In this document: piece by piece, positions 10,401-19,229 of the stretch
Numbering within the stretch: the stretch's first letter is position 1
How the letters are laid out: every line of letters starts with the position of its first letter
DNA from: Paracoccaceae bacterium
GTDB taxonomy: Bacteria; Pseudomonadota; Alphaproteobacteria; Rhodobacterales; Rhodobacteraceae
DNA: 64,000 bases
Direction: 5' to 3'
Assembly (NCBI GenBank): GCA_026706985.1
Contig: JAPOXR010000074.1
Location: forward strand, 1-64,000
The notes under the pieces: model-generated
Databases searched by the model: none
Seen by the model: only the letters and a program-made list of their open reading frames with translations
Told to the model about the DNA's origin: nothing
Program-made: the position numbers and the translations under genes

Positions 10401-13040
10401 CAGAAATCGATCTCGAATGGTCGTTACAATGTTGTCCAGCAGAGCCTCTGGCGGTCGTTCGTTGCGAAGCTTAATGCATAGCTTTGGCAGATCTTCATCA
10501 TTCTCCAATACGCCCTGCTCAAAGGCATCCGCTACCATGGCGTCAACGGCAAAGCTTTCGCCAGACTTGATCTCTGGACGAAGCCGAACTTGTAACTTCT
10601 TGGATGCCAATAAGACTGCAAGGTACAAATCGTCAAGGCATAGCAGATCTGCAAATGCAGGCAATTCCTGAAGACGTCGGTAGCCCCAGGCAATGAGGGG
10701 TCGCAGCGCATCCCGATCAGAATAAAGCTGCAAGTTGGGTGCAAGCCTTGCAGCGACCTGTCTTGAATCAGCGAACGTCAATACCTTTCGACCCTGCAAA
10801 GGAGCGAAGCTAGTCGCCTTCACCGGCGCCGGCGGCTGAACCTGAATCTGGCGAGAGACCAGTGCCTGAAACGGCTGATCCCCCTTTGTCTGATGGTCTT
10901 GAACGTGTGACCGCCCGAATCTCGCTGTTCCCTTGCACACCGCACACTTCACAAACTGTCCACACGAACCTCCGTCACTGACTGCCTCGTAACCTTCTTC
11001 CACAGCGTCAGGCATTCTTTCACCACGTAGAAACACGTTTCGCATTCGTTCGCCTTGCACCCGCGGATTTAGACGTCCCGTTTCAAGATCATAGTTGGCC
11101 AGTTCTACGTATTCCTCGTTCGACGGCTCTTCCAACAGGAGGTCGATCGCGGAGACCGGCTCGGCATCAGTTGTTGCCATCCTGAGGCGCTCGCCCGGTT
11201 CGGCCCAAAGCACCTTAGGCTCAAAGACATTGTCGGTGTACGCCCTTGCATACGCCGATCCGCAGTTGCGACACGTATACAACTCCAGCACGCGAGCGCC
11301 GCAACTGCAGAACTCTCGCGGCTGCCCATACATCTTGCCGCAAAACGGATTGTCGGTTCCCGGTTCCAGTTCGGAACATTGGGGATCCATGCACACCCAC
11401 AGTCCAGGCAGACCCCTGAAAAAATTGTGGATGCGGCAAGGGAGCAGTCCAGGAGTATTTGGTTTCTCCCGCGCCACGCTGCCAAGTGCCATCAATGTGT
11501 TAAGCGCTGCATCCGCCAAGTCCTTTGGTGCCTCAGGGAAAACGGCGGCACCCAGTTCGCCAAGTGGTTTTGCCTCTTTCATAGTCGCATTAATCAATAG
11601 CTTCATCGGCCCGTAGTCGCAGAAGGCACCATGGAGCACTCGTTCTGCCGTGTCTCCACTGGATACACCCCTGTATTTGAGAAGTTCCTGAACAGCATCC
11701 AATCGTTCAGGATCAGAGTTCGCCTTGTAGAACCGCTCAAGATTGACAGCAGCCAGCATCTTCGCTTCCTGCTCGGTTCCAACCGCTGCACCTTTCTTCA
11801 AAGCAAGCGTGCCGGTGATGGCAACAAAAGAGTCTGAAGGAAGTCCCGACAATTGCGCACCGAATTCAGGAGCATACTCGCTGTCCTGAAAGCTGGCAGT
11901 GGCACAAATCACCTGCATGCGATCTTCGCTTATATCCAACCGATCTCGCAGTCTCCGAATGAGCAAGCCGACTTCTGCACCGCCAGCGCCTCGGTACAGA
12001 TGTGCCTCGTCAAGTACCACCAAGAACCTTTCTTCCGGATTTTCTTCCAGCCACTGCCTCGTCGCATCAAAAATGGGACGTTCGATCGGTCGCATCAGCA
12101 TGTATTCGAGCATCGAGTAGTTCGTGACTAAAAGGTCCGGCGGCGCGACCTGCACCTCATGACGCGTGATCAGTTCCGAATCCTCGGGCAATGTTACCGC
12201 ACGCTGGAACTCTCCGGTCTTCGGATTTTTCCATCGACTGCCCTTGTTTCCCAGCCATGCTGACAAATCTGGCTTGGCTGGCCATTTCCCATGTTCCTTC
12301 AATTCGTTCAGAAGACGCTTTGCCTTGTCTCTTTCGTCCTGATCTATTGATCGAGTCTTGCACTCGATACCTACATAGAAGTCGTCAAAAGCCTTCAGCT
12401 TCCTGCCGTCCTTGTCCGGATTGCGCATGCCAGCGTATGGTGTCCTGCTCGTGTAACGAGCAAAACGAGGTGGGCGAGCATACCAACTCTTGAACTGTTC
12501 TACGATTCTGGGGTCCGCGAAAAGACCTCTAAGGCGCCCCAGCTGGTCGTTGACCAGCGCGTTCATTGGATAGAGCACGAGTGCTCGCATGGACGGAAAC
12601 TCATTAAACGACTTCGGCTTCCGATTCGCCTCAACGGCCAATTTTCCGAGAATCGGCCAAAGAAAAGACTCCGTCTTGCCGGACCCTGTTCCAGTCATGA
12701 TGACTAGGTTTCTTCCTTCGATCAGGCATCCGCGAATTGCATCTGACTGATGCTTGTACGGCGGATCGAAAATCAATCGCGGAAGTTCCCCGTCTTCCCT
12801 GGAAATGGCCATATATACTTGCAGAGCAGCCTCAGGCAGACCCGCCATCCCGGCAATTGTCTCGCCTGACAAGTATCGTGGCGTCGATTCTAGATAAGGG
12901 ATCTGATAGATCAGGCCGGGCACACCCAACAGCGCCTTGCGCTGCCGAATGAGGGACGGCGCACTAATATGGTATGTCGCTTCGATGTACTCGCTAAGCG
13001 CCCGGTGAAGCTGTTGGATCGATTCATTGGTTGAATGCAT
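7491..13040 (-). CDS. druE: Giant DEAD/DEAH-box helicase with DUF1998-type C-terminus, DruE-like
   Basis: An SF2 helicase of 1849 residues, the signature large subunit of Druantia-type anti-phage systems. The Walker A motif GTGSGKTE is at 117-124, followed by VLYPMNALVNDQ and then DEAH at 344-347. The second RecA-like half carries EVGIDIGALSGVALRNMPPG and the arginine-finger motif RSGRAGRRG near residue 1155. A zinc-type pair CRNCGSAYARAY lies near residue 600 and another Cys cluster (CTSCKSVH...CLDCG) near residue 1010. The C-terminal DUF1998 (MZB) region has a CEEGCDASCYRCLRSY cluster near residue 1700. Known E. coli DruE is somewhat longer (about 2100). The gene is last in the operon, 10 bases after the 360-residue gene. 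The helicase call is certain; the Druantia assignment rests on the DruA homologue upstream. It could instead be a related DUF1998 defence helicase. Confidence 0.85.
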   Translation of the reverse strand: MHSTNESIQQLHRALSEYIEATYHISAPSLIRQRKALLGVPGLIYQIPYLESTPRYLSGETIAGMAGLPEAALQVYMAISREDGELPRLIFDPPYKHQSDAIRGCLIEGRNLVIMTGTGSGKTESFLWPILGKLAVEANRKPKSFNEFPSMRALVLYPMNALVNDQLGRLRGLFADPRIVEQFKSWYARPPRFARYTSRTPYAGMRNPDKDGRKLKAFDDFYVGIECKTRSIDQDERDKAKRLLNELKEHGKWPAKPDLSAWLGNKGSRWKNPKTGEFQRAVTLPEDSELITRHEVQVAPPDLLVTNYSMLEYMLMRPIERPIFDATRQWLEENPEERFLVVLDEAHLYRGAGGAEVGLLIRRLRDRLDISEDRMQVICATASFQDSEYAPEFGAQLSGLPSDSFVAITGTLALKKGAAVGTEQEAKMLAAVNLERFYKANSDPERLDAVQELLKYRGVSSGDTAERVLHGAFCDYGPMKLLINATMKEAKPLGELGAAVFPEAPKDLADAALNTLMALGSVAREKPNTPGLLPCRIHNFFRGLPGLWVCMDPQCSELEPGTDNPFCGKMYGQPREFCSCGARVLELYTCRNCGSAYARAYTDNVFEPKVLWAEPGERLRMATTDAEPVSAIDLLLEEPSNEEYVELANYDLETGRLNPRVQGERMRNVFLRGERMPDAVEEGYEAVSDGGSCGQFVKCAVCKGTARFGRSHVQDHQTKGDQPFQALVSRQIQVQPPAPVKATSFAPLQGRKVLTFADSRQVAARLAPNLQLYSDRDALRPLIAWGYRRLQELPAFADLLCLDDLYLAVLLASKKLQVRLRPEIKSGESFAVDAMVADAFEQGVLENDEDLPKLCIKLRNERPPEALLDNIVTTIRDRFLGFEALALAALVERQELSASLVKLPSIPGVIESDEAKVGLARAWLRCWQRHGFWLNHMPPVWWKRPKSQGVSVGGQTGKFKAMATVLGSKEGEKSFWKQWSPKLLNLFAEEVEGDFMRLRGNQLSLQFDGPWVHCTSCKSVHRPVPGLGHCLDCGRSSVRDMDPNADLVFLARKGFYRKAVTEALEDPPRQPMALIAAEHTAQLNAPQNEDVFSKAEENELLFQDIELDTEDGRHTAIDVLSSTTTMEVGIDIGALSGVALRNMPPGRANYQQRSGRAGRRGNAVATVIAFGSSDSHDEHYFSKPDGMIRGDVVDPRLTLDNADLVRRHIRAFLLQNYHQERIPEINPEIRHDLFSVLGTVSEFRTGTGVLNRDDFAKWLEENAVELQERVDSWIPNELSDGDRAALIEEMTKDCLSAIDGAIGRNEIDDFSVEEEGAEENTEAEVAPEEGEERAQQSWMSGKLLDRLLYFGVLPRYAFPTDVATFHVFDSGRSKSFRPIMRFAPSQGLPVALSQYAPGKHVWISGKCYTSGAIYSPFQDERMDAWSAKRIYMECRECGFARTFETTERDRGEIHDCEACGAEGRFGPGRYWLRPPGFAHPVDLHEVTSPVDMPETSYATRAKLTTGTPDERAGWKKINDRAWVLADRQHLLVSNSGPRHDGYTYCTNCGRIESTHEHEPKLNGSHRKPYPADDEKIICEGVSPSRRIVLGTDFITDIALFLFRVASPLNLRPSHSPTKVALRTVSEALSKAACKLLQIEGGEVMAEFRPALTPAGKMGSEAEIFLYDTLAGGAGFSRLAADFGQALLEEALTALKSCEEGCDASCYRCLRSYKNKFEHSLLDRHVGAELLDYLVSGQMPKFDQERLRKSTTLLYHDLLRQGMEGVKLKRNVNLDQEKAGLVAPILIWRNDGEEFMVALSGPLTPNCAADGVVEEYRRTSGHISVILENELMVRGNLPAVTSVIRQKIGA

Positions 13041-13050
13041 CGAGAGTCTG

Positions 13051-14133
13051 CTATTCAGCTTCTTCTGTTTGTGAGAGCCAGAGAGTTTCCCGTAAGAATT
13101 GCTCTTCGGCTTTTGCTGCCGCTGATGGAAGAACGTATGCCATCAGGCACTTCTCAGCTTGCACGGATCTGCCAAACGTCACAAGGCGCCTCTCGGCCCA
13201 GGCTGGCAGGGGAGAGAAAAACTCAAAACGCCAATCCACATCGCCAGTATGCACTCGGTACCGCTGGGGTTCGCCGTTCACTGCATCAATGGCCATCTGG
13301 AGGTGCCACGCTTCATCGCAACCGCGCCAACGCGACCGCTTTCGTGGCATGTCCACGAACCGCTCAGAAACACCGTCCGCCAATTCAACAAAGCACCATA
13401 TCGGCGCTCCGTACTCCTGAGGCCGCCTCCCGACAAACTTACCTGTCACTCCTGCGCAGTTCCCCCAACGACCCCGATAGTAGGTAACCGGCCGTTCAGA
13501 AACAAGAATCTCCAATCCCTGAACTTCACCTGCGGGTGCCGCTGCAGCAAGTCTACGATTATATCGTTCCAGTGCACGCTCAGCATCCTCAGCCTGAGGA
13601 CAGTTGAGCCACGAATTTTCTGACAATTTTTGCAAACCCAGTTCATCCATTATTTCAGGCAAATCCTCGCCCGGTTTAGGCGTGATCAGCCTTGAAAAGC
13701 CTTGCATACACACCCGCAATGCCAGTGAGCGCGGTAGATAGGTATCCTGGTCACTCACAATGCCGATCACAAAGAGGTCGCCGTTCGGGCGGGCGACATA
13801 ACTCGGGGGAGCTGCAAATACCCATGTACCCCTGACTGAAGGGTCGAATGCGCTTACGTTGTGCAACTCCAACAGATCGCCCGTAACAACCAGCCCCTCG
13901 ACAATTGCGTCAATCCGTTCCGCAAGGGGTTCCTCCGGCTCATGAAGATATTGCAACGATTCAACAAGAGTCCTTCGAAGCGTAGCTCTGGAGCACGGAC
14001 AGCAGATTCCCGCACTTCGTCTAACCAGCGCAATTAGAAAGTCCTGATCCATTTCTGGACGACCCGAGTATTCCAGTCCCATCGTCGCCCGACAGATCTT
14101 CAACACATCTTGCTTTTCGATTCTCTCGATCAC
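13051..14133 (-). CDS. Druantia-like operon protein, 360 aa, possible DruD equivalent
   Basis: I recognise no named domain. The protein has 360 residues and no membrane segment. Residues 34-51 hold RRSAGICCPCSRATLRRT, with three close cysteines inside a helical region that could be a small zinc-binding or winged-helix fold. The C-terminal third is rich in Trp and Arg (RKRSRWRGCDEAWH). Start is GTG at 14133; no ATG fits. The gap to the upstream gene is 21 bases and to the helicase 10, so the four genes surely form one transcript. In type I Druantia, DruD precedes DruE and is of similar size, so position and length suggest a DruD counterpart. That is inference from context, not from sequence identity. 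Confidence 0.65.
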   Translation of the reverse strand: MIERIEKQDVLKICRATMGLEYSGRPEMDQDFLIALVRRSAGICCPCSRATLRRTLVESLQYLHEPEEPLAERIDAIVEGLVVTGDLLELHNVSAFDPSVRGTWVFAAPPSYVARPNGDLFVIGIVSDQDTYLPRSLALRVCMQGFSRLITPKPGEDLPEIMDELGLQKLSENSWLNCPQAEDAERALERYNRRLAAAAPAGEVQGLEILVSERPVTYYRGRWGNCAGVTGKFVGRRPQEYGAPIWCFVELADGVSERFVDMPRKRSRWRGCDEAWHLQMAIDAVNGEPQRYRVHTGDVDWRFEFFSPLPAWAERRLVTFGRSVQAEKCLMAYVLPSAAAKAEEQFLRETLWLSQTEEAE

Positions 14134-14154
14134 TTGATCATTCCGGACTCCAGA

Positions 14155-16983
14155 TCACGATTTTCGTGTATACATGCCTGCCAAATGCAGGAAGCGTGCG
14201 CCGCGTAAAACAGACGGGTTCTCTCGGATAGAATTCAGAAATCCGTCAATATCGCTGCCGAATTGTTCTGGAATTCGATGAGCTTCGGTGGCAAGGATAA
14301 ACGCGAATTCAGCCAGCCCGGCATCCGTGCACACATGGTAACGCTTGGCCAGATCCACATACCCTTGCAGGTCTTGAGTGGTGCCATATGCAATCTGTGC
14401 GTACTCCTGTTGCAATGCAGTGCCGAAACCAGTAGCTTTCTTCTCAATTGAATTTTGCAGTTTGGACAGATGTTGCGGATTGCCTGAAGACAAAACGAAA
14501 TTCTTTTCGGCCATTGCCCATTTTTTGCCACATATATTTTCGTAGAGGATGGCAAGAAACTGTTTCTCAATCTCCTTCCACCTGATTTCAATTATCGAGC
14601 CATAACGCCTTGCGTTGTGCCATTTCGAGTACAAGATTAAGCTACTGCTCTTCAGAACTTTTTCATTCCGCAATCGAGAAAAATCTGAATCTACAATCAG
14701 CCCCTCGAATCCATGCCCCGTATGCCCGCAGCTGACAACTACACTGTCCTCGAAACTATCCCTTATTGCCCACAACAGACCACCAGGTGATTGAACAACC
14801 CAACCTCCCAACACATCATCGGAAGACAGAGTACGCCACGTTGCCGGTGCCCGCATATCAAAGAACAATAATTTCAATTCCGTTTCTTCTCTTCCTGTGT
14901 CATCCACAAGGCGCGCGACGATGTCGTTCTGATTACGACTCAAGATCCAACGCAAGGGAACAACATCATGCTCAAAACGGAAAGACAGGGCGCCAAGTTC
15001 GTCGGCGGAGATGTTCAGTTCGCCGCTCGCTGCCTCTAGATAGCTCCACGCCTTCTTGTCGCCATTCAGAAAATGGGTGAACCTATTTTTCCACACATCC
15101 GGGCGAAGAGGCAGTTCCATGTGCCTACCGACCGCTTCGGAGAGTATTTCCTCTCCCTTCCGGTTTCTGAGCCGAACTCTGGCTGAAACAGACCGGCCTT
15201 CCGGCCCGAACACGGAGAGTCCTACTTTGTTCCTCCAGAACATCTCCAGATCCGCATTATTCGGCTCCAAGTTGCCGATCAGTCCTGAGTGTGATGCAAC
15301 ACCTGGAGCCCAAGGTTCTGGATCCCTTACGCGAAGTTCCAAGTGCCCTTCTGCATCAGGCGTAGAAATGACGGCACCAAGTTTTGCACTGCGCCTTGCC
15401 TCGACTGTGAGGACATGCTTGCCCACCTGTAACTGCGGTAACCGCACGAACACTGGTTCTTTCGGACTGTCTGCCTCGACCCTGATTTCACCTTCCCCGT
15501 TCAAGTTCAGCAAGTACCGGTCAACCTCATAATCATGCAACATGCCAATGACTGGAGTCTCCGTCGTAAGCCACTCGCTCAGACCTTCCTCGTCCCAGCC
15601 CCGCTTCGGGAGCCCGGCAGGCCATACCCTTGTAGTGTTCACCACTCTCAGGCTGAAACGTGTAAGGCTCTCCGCAAACTCTGCAGTCGTCTCGTCCGGA
15701 GCATCTAGTCGATAGGCCCACATTCCGTCACAATCGACGTCAAGCAATTGCATGCCTAATCCGGGGTCGACCTGCTCTTCAGCCGATACGACAATGTATT
15801 TGCCCCCGGGTCGAAGATTGCCACCAGCCATTTCACGGGCAATTCCATCCACCCCAATTCGGAACAGCCAAAAAGGCCCTGAGCGAAACCGGCATGATGT
15901 CTGGAGTATATTGTCCAATCGTGCTTCCGGCCTCTCAAACAGTATCATCGGCTTCGCCGGGTCGGGCCATCTCTTCAACACATACCTTCTGTTTCCATAC
16001 AGCAACCACCCACCTGGTTTGACTTCGTCAGTGCCGCTAAGCTTACAATGTGTATTTCTAACGATTGAACGGATTTCTGCACTCAAGCAGCTAACCGTCT
16101 TGAAGGAAGGCACCTCCGCCCAAACAATCCATTTTCCTCCTCCGTGACGACTCAGAAGCACTTTTGGCCTGACATCTGGCGCCGGTTCGTCCCGCTCGTT
16201 GGATTCGCTTTGGACGCTTCCCGGAAGTCCGCTTGCTATGCCTACGAAGCTGTCTCTGACATGCCTTCTGGCTTCGCGAAACCACTCGCCTGCGTTTCTT
16301 GTTGCCTCAAGGTCTCCGACAATGCGTTCCATAGTGGCCGGATATATCGGCTCCGTACCATCTTCAGGCCACTTTCCGAGAAGTCCCAGCACGATACGGC
16401 CGGCTATTTCCTCTTGTTGAAGAAAGTCTTGAAAACGCGTTGAACTGTGATGTGCATTGCTCGCGAACCGTCTGCCTACATTGCCCGGATCAAGTGATGT
16501 CAAGGCACTCAGACTGAATCGTTGATGAAACAGCTCCCTGGCAAATTGAAACTGCAGGTACTTCGGAAGGATGGCATGCGTAATCGGCCTTGAAATAATG
16601 CTGAAGTGACTGGCCCACCGACCGGTGGGATCAACTCCGTTGTAGATCTTATGGAACTTTTTGAACCATTGCGACAACCGGCCACGATGTCGACCGTCCC
16701 ACGACGGCGTTTGTGCTTCAAATGACTGCCAGAATTCATCGCCCTCGTATTTGTAACCATGTTCAGTCGAATAGATGACCCACAATAGCCAGTATGGAGA
16801 CAACCGCTCTCCACCCTGTAAATGCAAACGCAGCCCTTCAGAAATTTCCGCGATGTCGTCATTCTCGAGTCCATGTTCGATTGCAAATACGTCCAGACCA
16901 GACGCTCCTCGCCTATCCGAAAGATCTCGAAAATGCCGTTCTATCCGACGTTGCCAATCATCAAGAGATCTCGCCACTGCCAC
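14155..16983 (-). CDS. Large uncharacterised protein of the Druantia-like operon (942 aa)
   Basis: No catalytic motif was recognised. Residues 1-160 are helical and conserved-looking, with WLLWVIYSTEHGYKYEGDEF (66-85) and RPITHAILPKYLQFQFARE (132-150). The middle (about 290-720) is rich in predicted beta strands with repeated Trp/Gly, like stacked beta-sandwich domains. The last 180 residues are helical. Start is GTG at 16983, preceded by an AGGA-type site; the gap to druA is 27 bases. Type I Druantia has two proteins, DruB (about 550) and DruC (about 630), at this place. A single 942-residue protein could be a merged or reduced version, an unrelated replacement, or something nearer to DruH of type III. 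Sequence comparison would decide. Confidence 0.7.
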   Translation of the reverse strand: MAVARSLDDWQRRIERHFRDLSDRRGASGLDVFAIEHGLENDDIAEISEGLRLHLQGGERLSPYWLLWVIYSTEHGYKYEGDEFWQSFEAQTPSWDGRHRGRLSQWFKKFHKIYNGVDPTGRWASHFSIISRPITHAILPKYLQFQFARELFHQRFSLSALTSLDPGNVGRRFASNAHHSSTRFQDFLQQEEIAGRIVLGLLGKWPEDGTEPIYPATMERIVGDLEATRNAGEWFREARRHVRDSFVGIASGLPGSVQSESNERDEPAPDVRPKVLLSRHGGGKWIVWAEVPSFKTVSCLSAEIRSIVRNTHCKLSGTDEVKPGGWLLYGNRRYVLKRWPDPAKPMILFERPEARLDNILQTSCRFRSGPFWLFRIGVDGIAREMAGGNLRPGGKYIVVSAEEQVDPGLGMQLLDVDCDGMWAYRLDAPDETTAEFAESLTRFSLRVVNTTRVWPAGLPKRGWDEEGLSEWLTTETPVIGMLHDYEVDRYLLNLNGEGEIRVEADSPKEPVFVRLPQLQVGKHVLTVEARRSAKLGAVISTPDAEGHLELRVRDPEPWAPGVASHSGLIGNLEPNNADLEMFWRNKVGLSVFGPEGRSVSARVRLRNRKGEEILSEAVGRHMELPLRPDVWKNRFTHFLNGDKKAWSYLEAASGELNISADELGALSFRFEHDVVPLRWILSRNQNDIVARLVDDTGREETELKLLFFDMRAPATWRTLSSDDVLGGWVVQSPGGLLWAIRDSFEDSVVVSCGHTGHGFEGLIVDSDFSRLRNEKVLKSSSLILYSKWHNARRYGSIIEIRWKEIEKQFLAILYENICGKKWAMAEKNFVLSSGNPQHLSKLQNSIEKKATGFGTALQQEYAQIAYGTTQDLQGYVDLAKRYHVCTDAGLAEFAFILATEAHRIPEQFGSDIDGFLNSIRENPSVLRGARFLHLAGMYTRKS

Positions 16984-17010
16984 ACTCTCGGTTCCTGCCG
17001 CAGAGACCAG

Positions 17011-18207
17011 TTAGCTCACCTGCTGCAACTGGGCTCGAATCCTTTGACCGAATCGGCAAAACGAATCCGCCAAGTCTTCATGTGTCCAGTCGAGATATCT
17101 TGGGTCCCGAGTGGCACGCGGCCGAACCCATCTGTCAAGTGCCAATTCTGCTACGTCGTCAGCACTATCTAAGCACGAGGTGTCAGGCTGACCCGATCCT
17201 GTCAGTAGCAGCTTCGTTCCCTCGGACACTAGAAACGAGATAAAGACTTCCCTCCTGATCCCGTGCCGGAGGATTCTATCATTCAATCCCAATTCTACCA
17301 GTGCTGCGCGTGCAGTTCGAAGTCGCCAATTGGGCCCCGCGCCAAACCGATTCAGGTCTGCATAAGGATGCCCCTTTCTCCTCAAATACTCCCGCAGTTC
17401 CAGGAACAGCTTGTCCGGAATGTGAAAGTGTCCCCATCCTTCGGTATAGCCGAGCGACTCGAAATATTTTGTCCCGTCCAATTTCAATCGATTGTACACT
17501 GATGATCGTCCCATCGACGATGAAGTTGTTACTGCAATCAGTCGAGCTTTTTTGTTTGTGCCAGAAATTATCCCGGTCGTGTCACCGTACTGCGTCTTGA
17601 AGTCCTCGTAAATCTCTCTTGTCCTGATCAGGCAAGCAACCATTTTTCCTGCAAGCAATGAATTGTATGGCGGAAGAGCACCGAGCACATAGGCATCCAT
17701 GACGTTAATTAGCCTGGCGCGTCTGTCTTCCGCTGACCAGCCAATCAGATTGTCTCGCACGGCAAGATTGAAGACCGGGTCCCCAATTGCAATCAACCCG
17801 ATCAACTTGTTGTTGCTGTCGTCCCAGACTAGGTAGCGGAGCCTGCGTCCGAAACCATTCGATACGGGAACGGACCAAGTCAGGGATGCTAATCTGAATA
17901 GATCGGACTGCTGAGTTTCTGCGTGAATTCTCTCAATTCTTGGAGAAATCTCGTTAGGACATATGTCTTCACCTGTGGCAAAGTACTTGATCAACCCGGG
18001 GGCACGCTCTGACAAGAAATCAAGGTTCTTCGTCAGCCTTGAATTACGTTGTGCCAAGTGAAGTGCACGCACTACATCCTTCCCTTCTCCATCTATCGCT
18101 AAAGATCCATCGTGCTCTTTCTTGAATCCTATTTGTTTCAGATGCCTACGAACCTTTCGCTTAAGGTTATCTTCGCGGGAGGAAATTTTGACTAATTTTG
18201 TGCTCAT
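17011..18207 (-). CDS. druA: DUF4338 protein, Druantia anti-phage protein DruA
   Basis: DUF4338 is the hallmark of DruA, the first gene of type I Druantia. The protein is 398 residues from the ATG at 18207, matching the roughly 400 of known DruA. Family-type motifs are RYLVWDD at 124-130, IGDPVFNLAVRD at 141-152 and NVMDAYVLGALPPYN at 168-182. The biochemical role of DruA is unknown. A TTG at 18225 would add six residues; the ATG is preferred because GCAGG lies about 10 bases ahead. It is the first gene of the four-gene operon, 27 bases before the 942-residue gene, with a well-formed promoter at 18234-18263. Confidence 0.85.
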   Translation of the reverse strand: MSTKLVKISSREDNLKRKVRRHLKQIGFKKEHDGSLAIDGEGKDVVRALHLAQRNSRLTKNLDFLSERAPGLIKYFATGEDICPNEISPRIERIHAETQQSDLFRLASLTWSVPVSNGFGRRLRYLVWDDSNNKLIGLIAIGDPVFNLAVRDNLIGWSAEDRRARLINVMDAYVLGALPPYNSLLAGKMVACLIRTREIYEDFKTQYGDTTGIISGTNKKARLIAVTTSSSMGRSSVYNRLKLDGTKYFESLGYTEGWGHFHIPDKLFLELREYLRRKGHPYADLNRFGAGPNWRLRTARAALVELGLNDRILRHGIRREVFISFLVSEGTKLLLTGSGQPDTSCLDSADDVAELALDRWVRPRATRDPRYLDWTHEDLADSFCRFGQRIRAQLQQVS

Positions 18208-18233
18208 CGATTGCGAACCTGCCAATGATAAGA

Positions 18234-18263
18234 ACTATACCTGAATATGGTATTCAGGTGCAA
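18234..18263 (-). promoter_or_regulatory. Promoter of the Druantia-like operon
   Basis: On the minus strand TTGCAC (18263-18258) and TATAGT (18239-18234) are separated by 18 bases, a good sigma-70 pattern. The start of druA lies 27 bases beyond the -10 element. The spacer is almost entirely occupied by a palindrome (separate entry), so a bound protein would block RNA polymerase. Confidence 0.65.
18240..18258. promoter_or_regulatory. 19-bp operator-like palindrome inside the druA promoter
   Basis: CCTGAATA-tgg-TATTCAGG is a perfect 8-bp inverted repeat with a 3-base centre. Its position between the -35 and -10 elements is the classic place for a repressor site, or for a MerR-type activator given the long 18-base spacer. 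No regulator gene lies beside it in the operon. Confidence 0.6.
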
Positions 18264-18360
18264 TTGAAAGTTGAACTACGCCGAATAATTCAATTGATCG
18301 CTGGTTTGGTATAAGCATATCGCAAACGGACAATCTGGAGGCTTGCCCTTCCGCAACGCA

Positions 18361-19221
18361 ATGATTTACGAAACTTCCAGGCAATGGCGTAATGCCGGCA
18401 ACCGACGGCTGCTCCTGTTCGGTATGTCAGGGGTCGGCAAAACCCATATATCGGCGATTCTGCGCTCGACAGGAAAGTGGTTTCACTACTCCGTCGATTA
18501 CCGGATCGGGACCCGTTATATGGGCGAGCATATCGTCGACAATTTCAAACGCGAGGCGATGCGCAACCCGTTCCTCGCCGACCTGCTGAAATCGGATTCG
18601 ATTTACATTGCCAGTAATATAACTTTCGGCAATCTGGAACCTCTCTCAACCTATATCGGCAAGCTCGGAGACAGGAAAAAGGGCGGCTTGCGTTTGCCGG
18701 AATTTTGTCGTCGGCAGGATTTGCACCGTAGTGGCGAAATCGCCTCGCTGCTGGATACGGGTTACTTCATCCAGCGTGCGGAAGCCCTTTACGGCTACCG
18801 GCATTTTGTATGTGATTCCGGGGGCTCCATCTGTGAAATTGTCGATCCCGAAGCGGAGGATGATCCGGTTCTGCGGAAATTGAGTTCAACGCTGCTGCTG
18901 GTCTGGATCAAGGGGGCACCGGGGCATTCGGAGCAGTTGATCGAACGCTTCAACACCAATCCGAAACCGATGTATTACCGACCCGAATTTCTGCATCGAT
19001 GCTGGCAGGAATATCTTCACGGGAACGGTCTCACCGGCGACAAGGTCGATCCGGACCGCTTTGCGCAATGGCTGTATGAGCGGGCTCTGGAAAGCCGCCA
19101 GCCTCGATATGAGGCCATGGCCAGGAATTGGGGTGTGAGTGTTGATGCTGAGGAAATCGCCTCCGCGCAGACTGCCGGTGACATCATTGAGATCATCGCC
19201 GAAGCAATCGACCGGCGATAG
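18361..19221 (+). CDS. P-loop ATPase / nucleotide kinase-like protein next to metA
   Basis: A 286-residue soluble protein with a Walker A motif GMSGVGKTH near residue 22, in a fold resembling small nucleotide kinases. Further conserved-looking stretches are [39 protein letters not shown] and [12 protein letters not shown] (the last may hold the Walker B strand). Relatives are common in alphaproteobacteria and annotated only as ATPase. The ATG at 18361 gives the family-like MIYETSRQW start; a TTG at 18343 would add six residues, but its GGAG is too close. metA follows after 8 bases, so the two are co-transcribed. The function is unknown. The divergent druA promoter lies just left. Confidence 0.75.
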   Translation: MIYETSRQWRNAGNRRLLLFGMSGVGKTHISAILRSTGKWFHYSVDYRIGTRYMGEHIVDNFKREAMRNPFLADLLKSDSIYIASNITFGNLEPLSTYIGKLGDRKKGGLRLPEFCRRQDLHRSGEIASLLDTGYFIQRAEALYGYRHFVCDSGGSICEIVDPEAEDDPVLRKLSSTLLLVWIKGAPGHSEQLIERFNTNPKPMYYRPEFLHRCWQEYLHGNGLTGDKVDPDRFAQWLYERALESRQPRYEAMARNWGVSVDAEEIASAQTAGDIIEIIAEAIDRR

Positions 19222-19229
19222 GCGCATCG

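Noticed and set aside
7433-18360. Druantia-like region as an integrated mobile island
   Set aside because: No integrase, transposase, tRNA target or flanking direct repeat was found at the edges; horizontal gain is likely but its mechanism is not visible.
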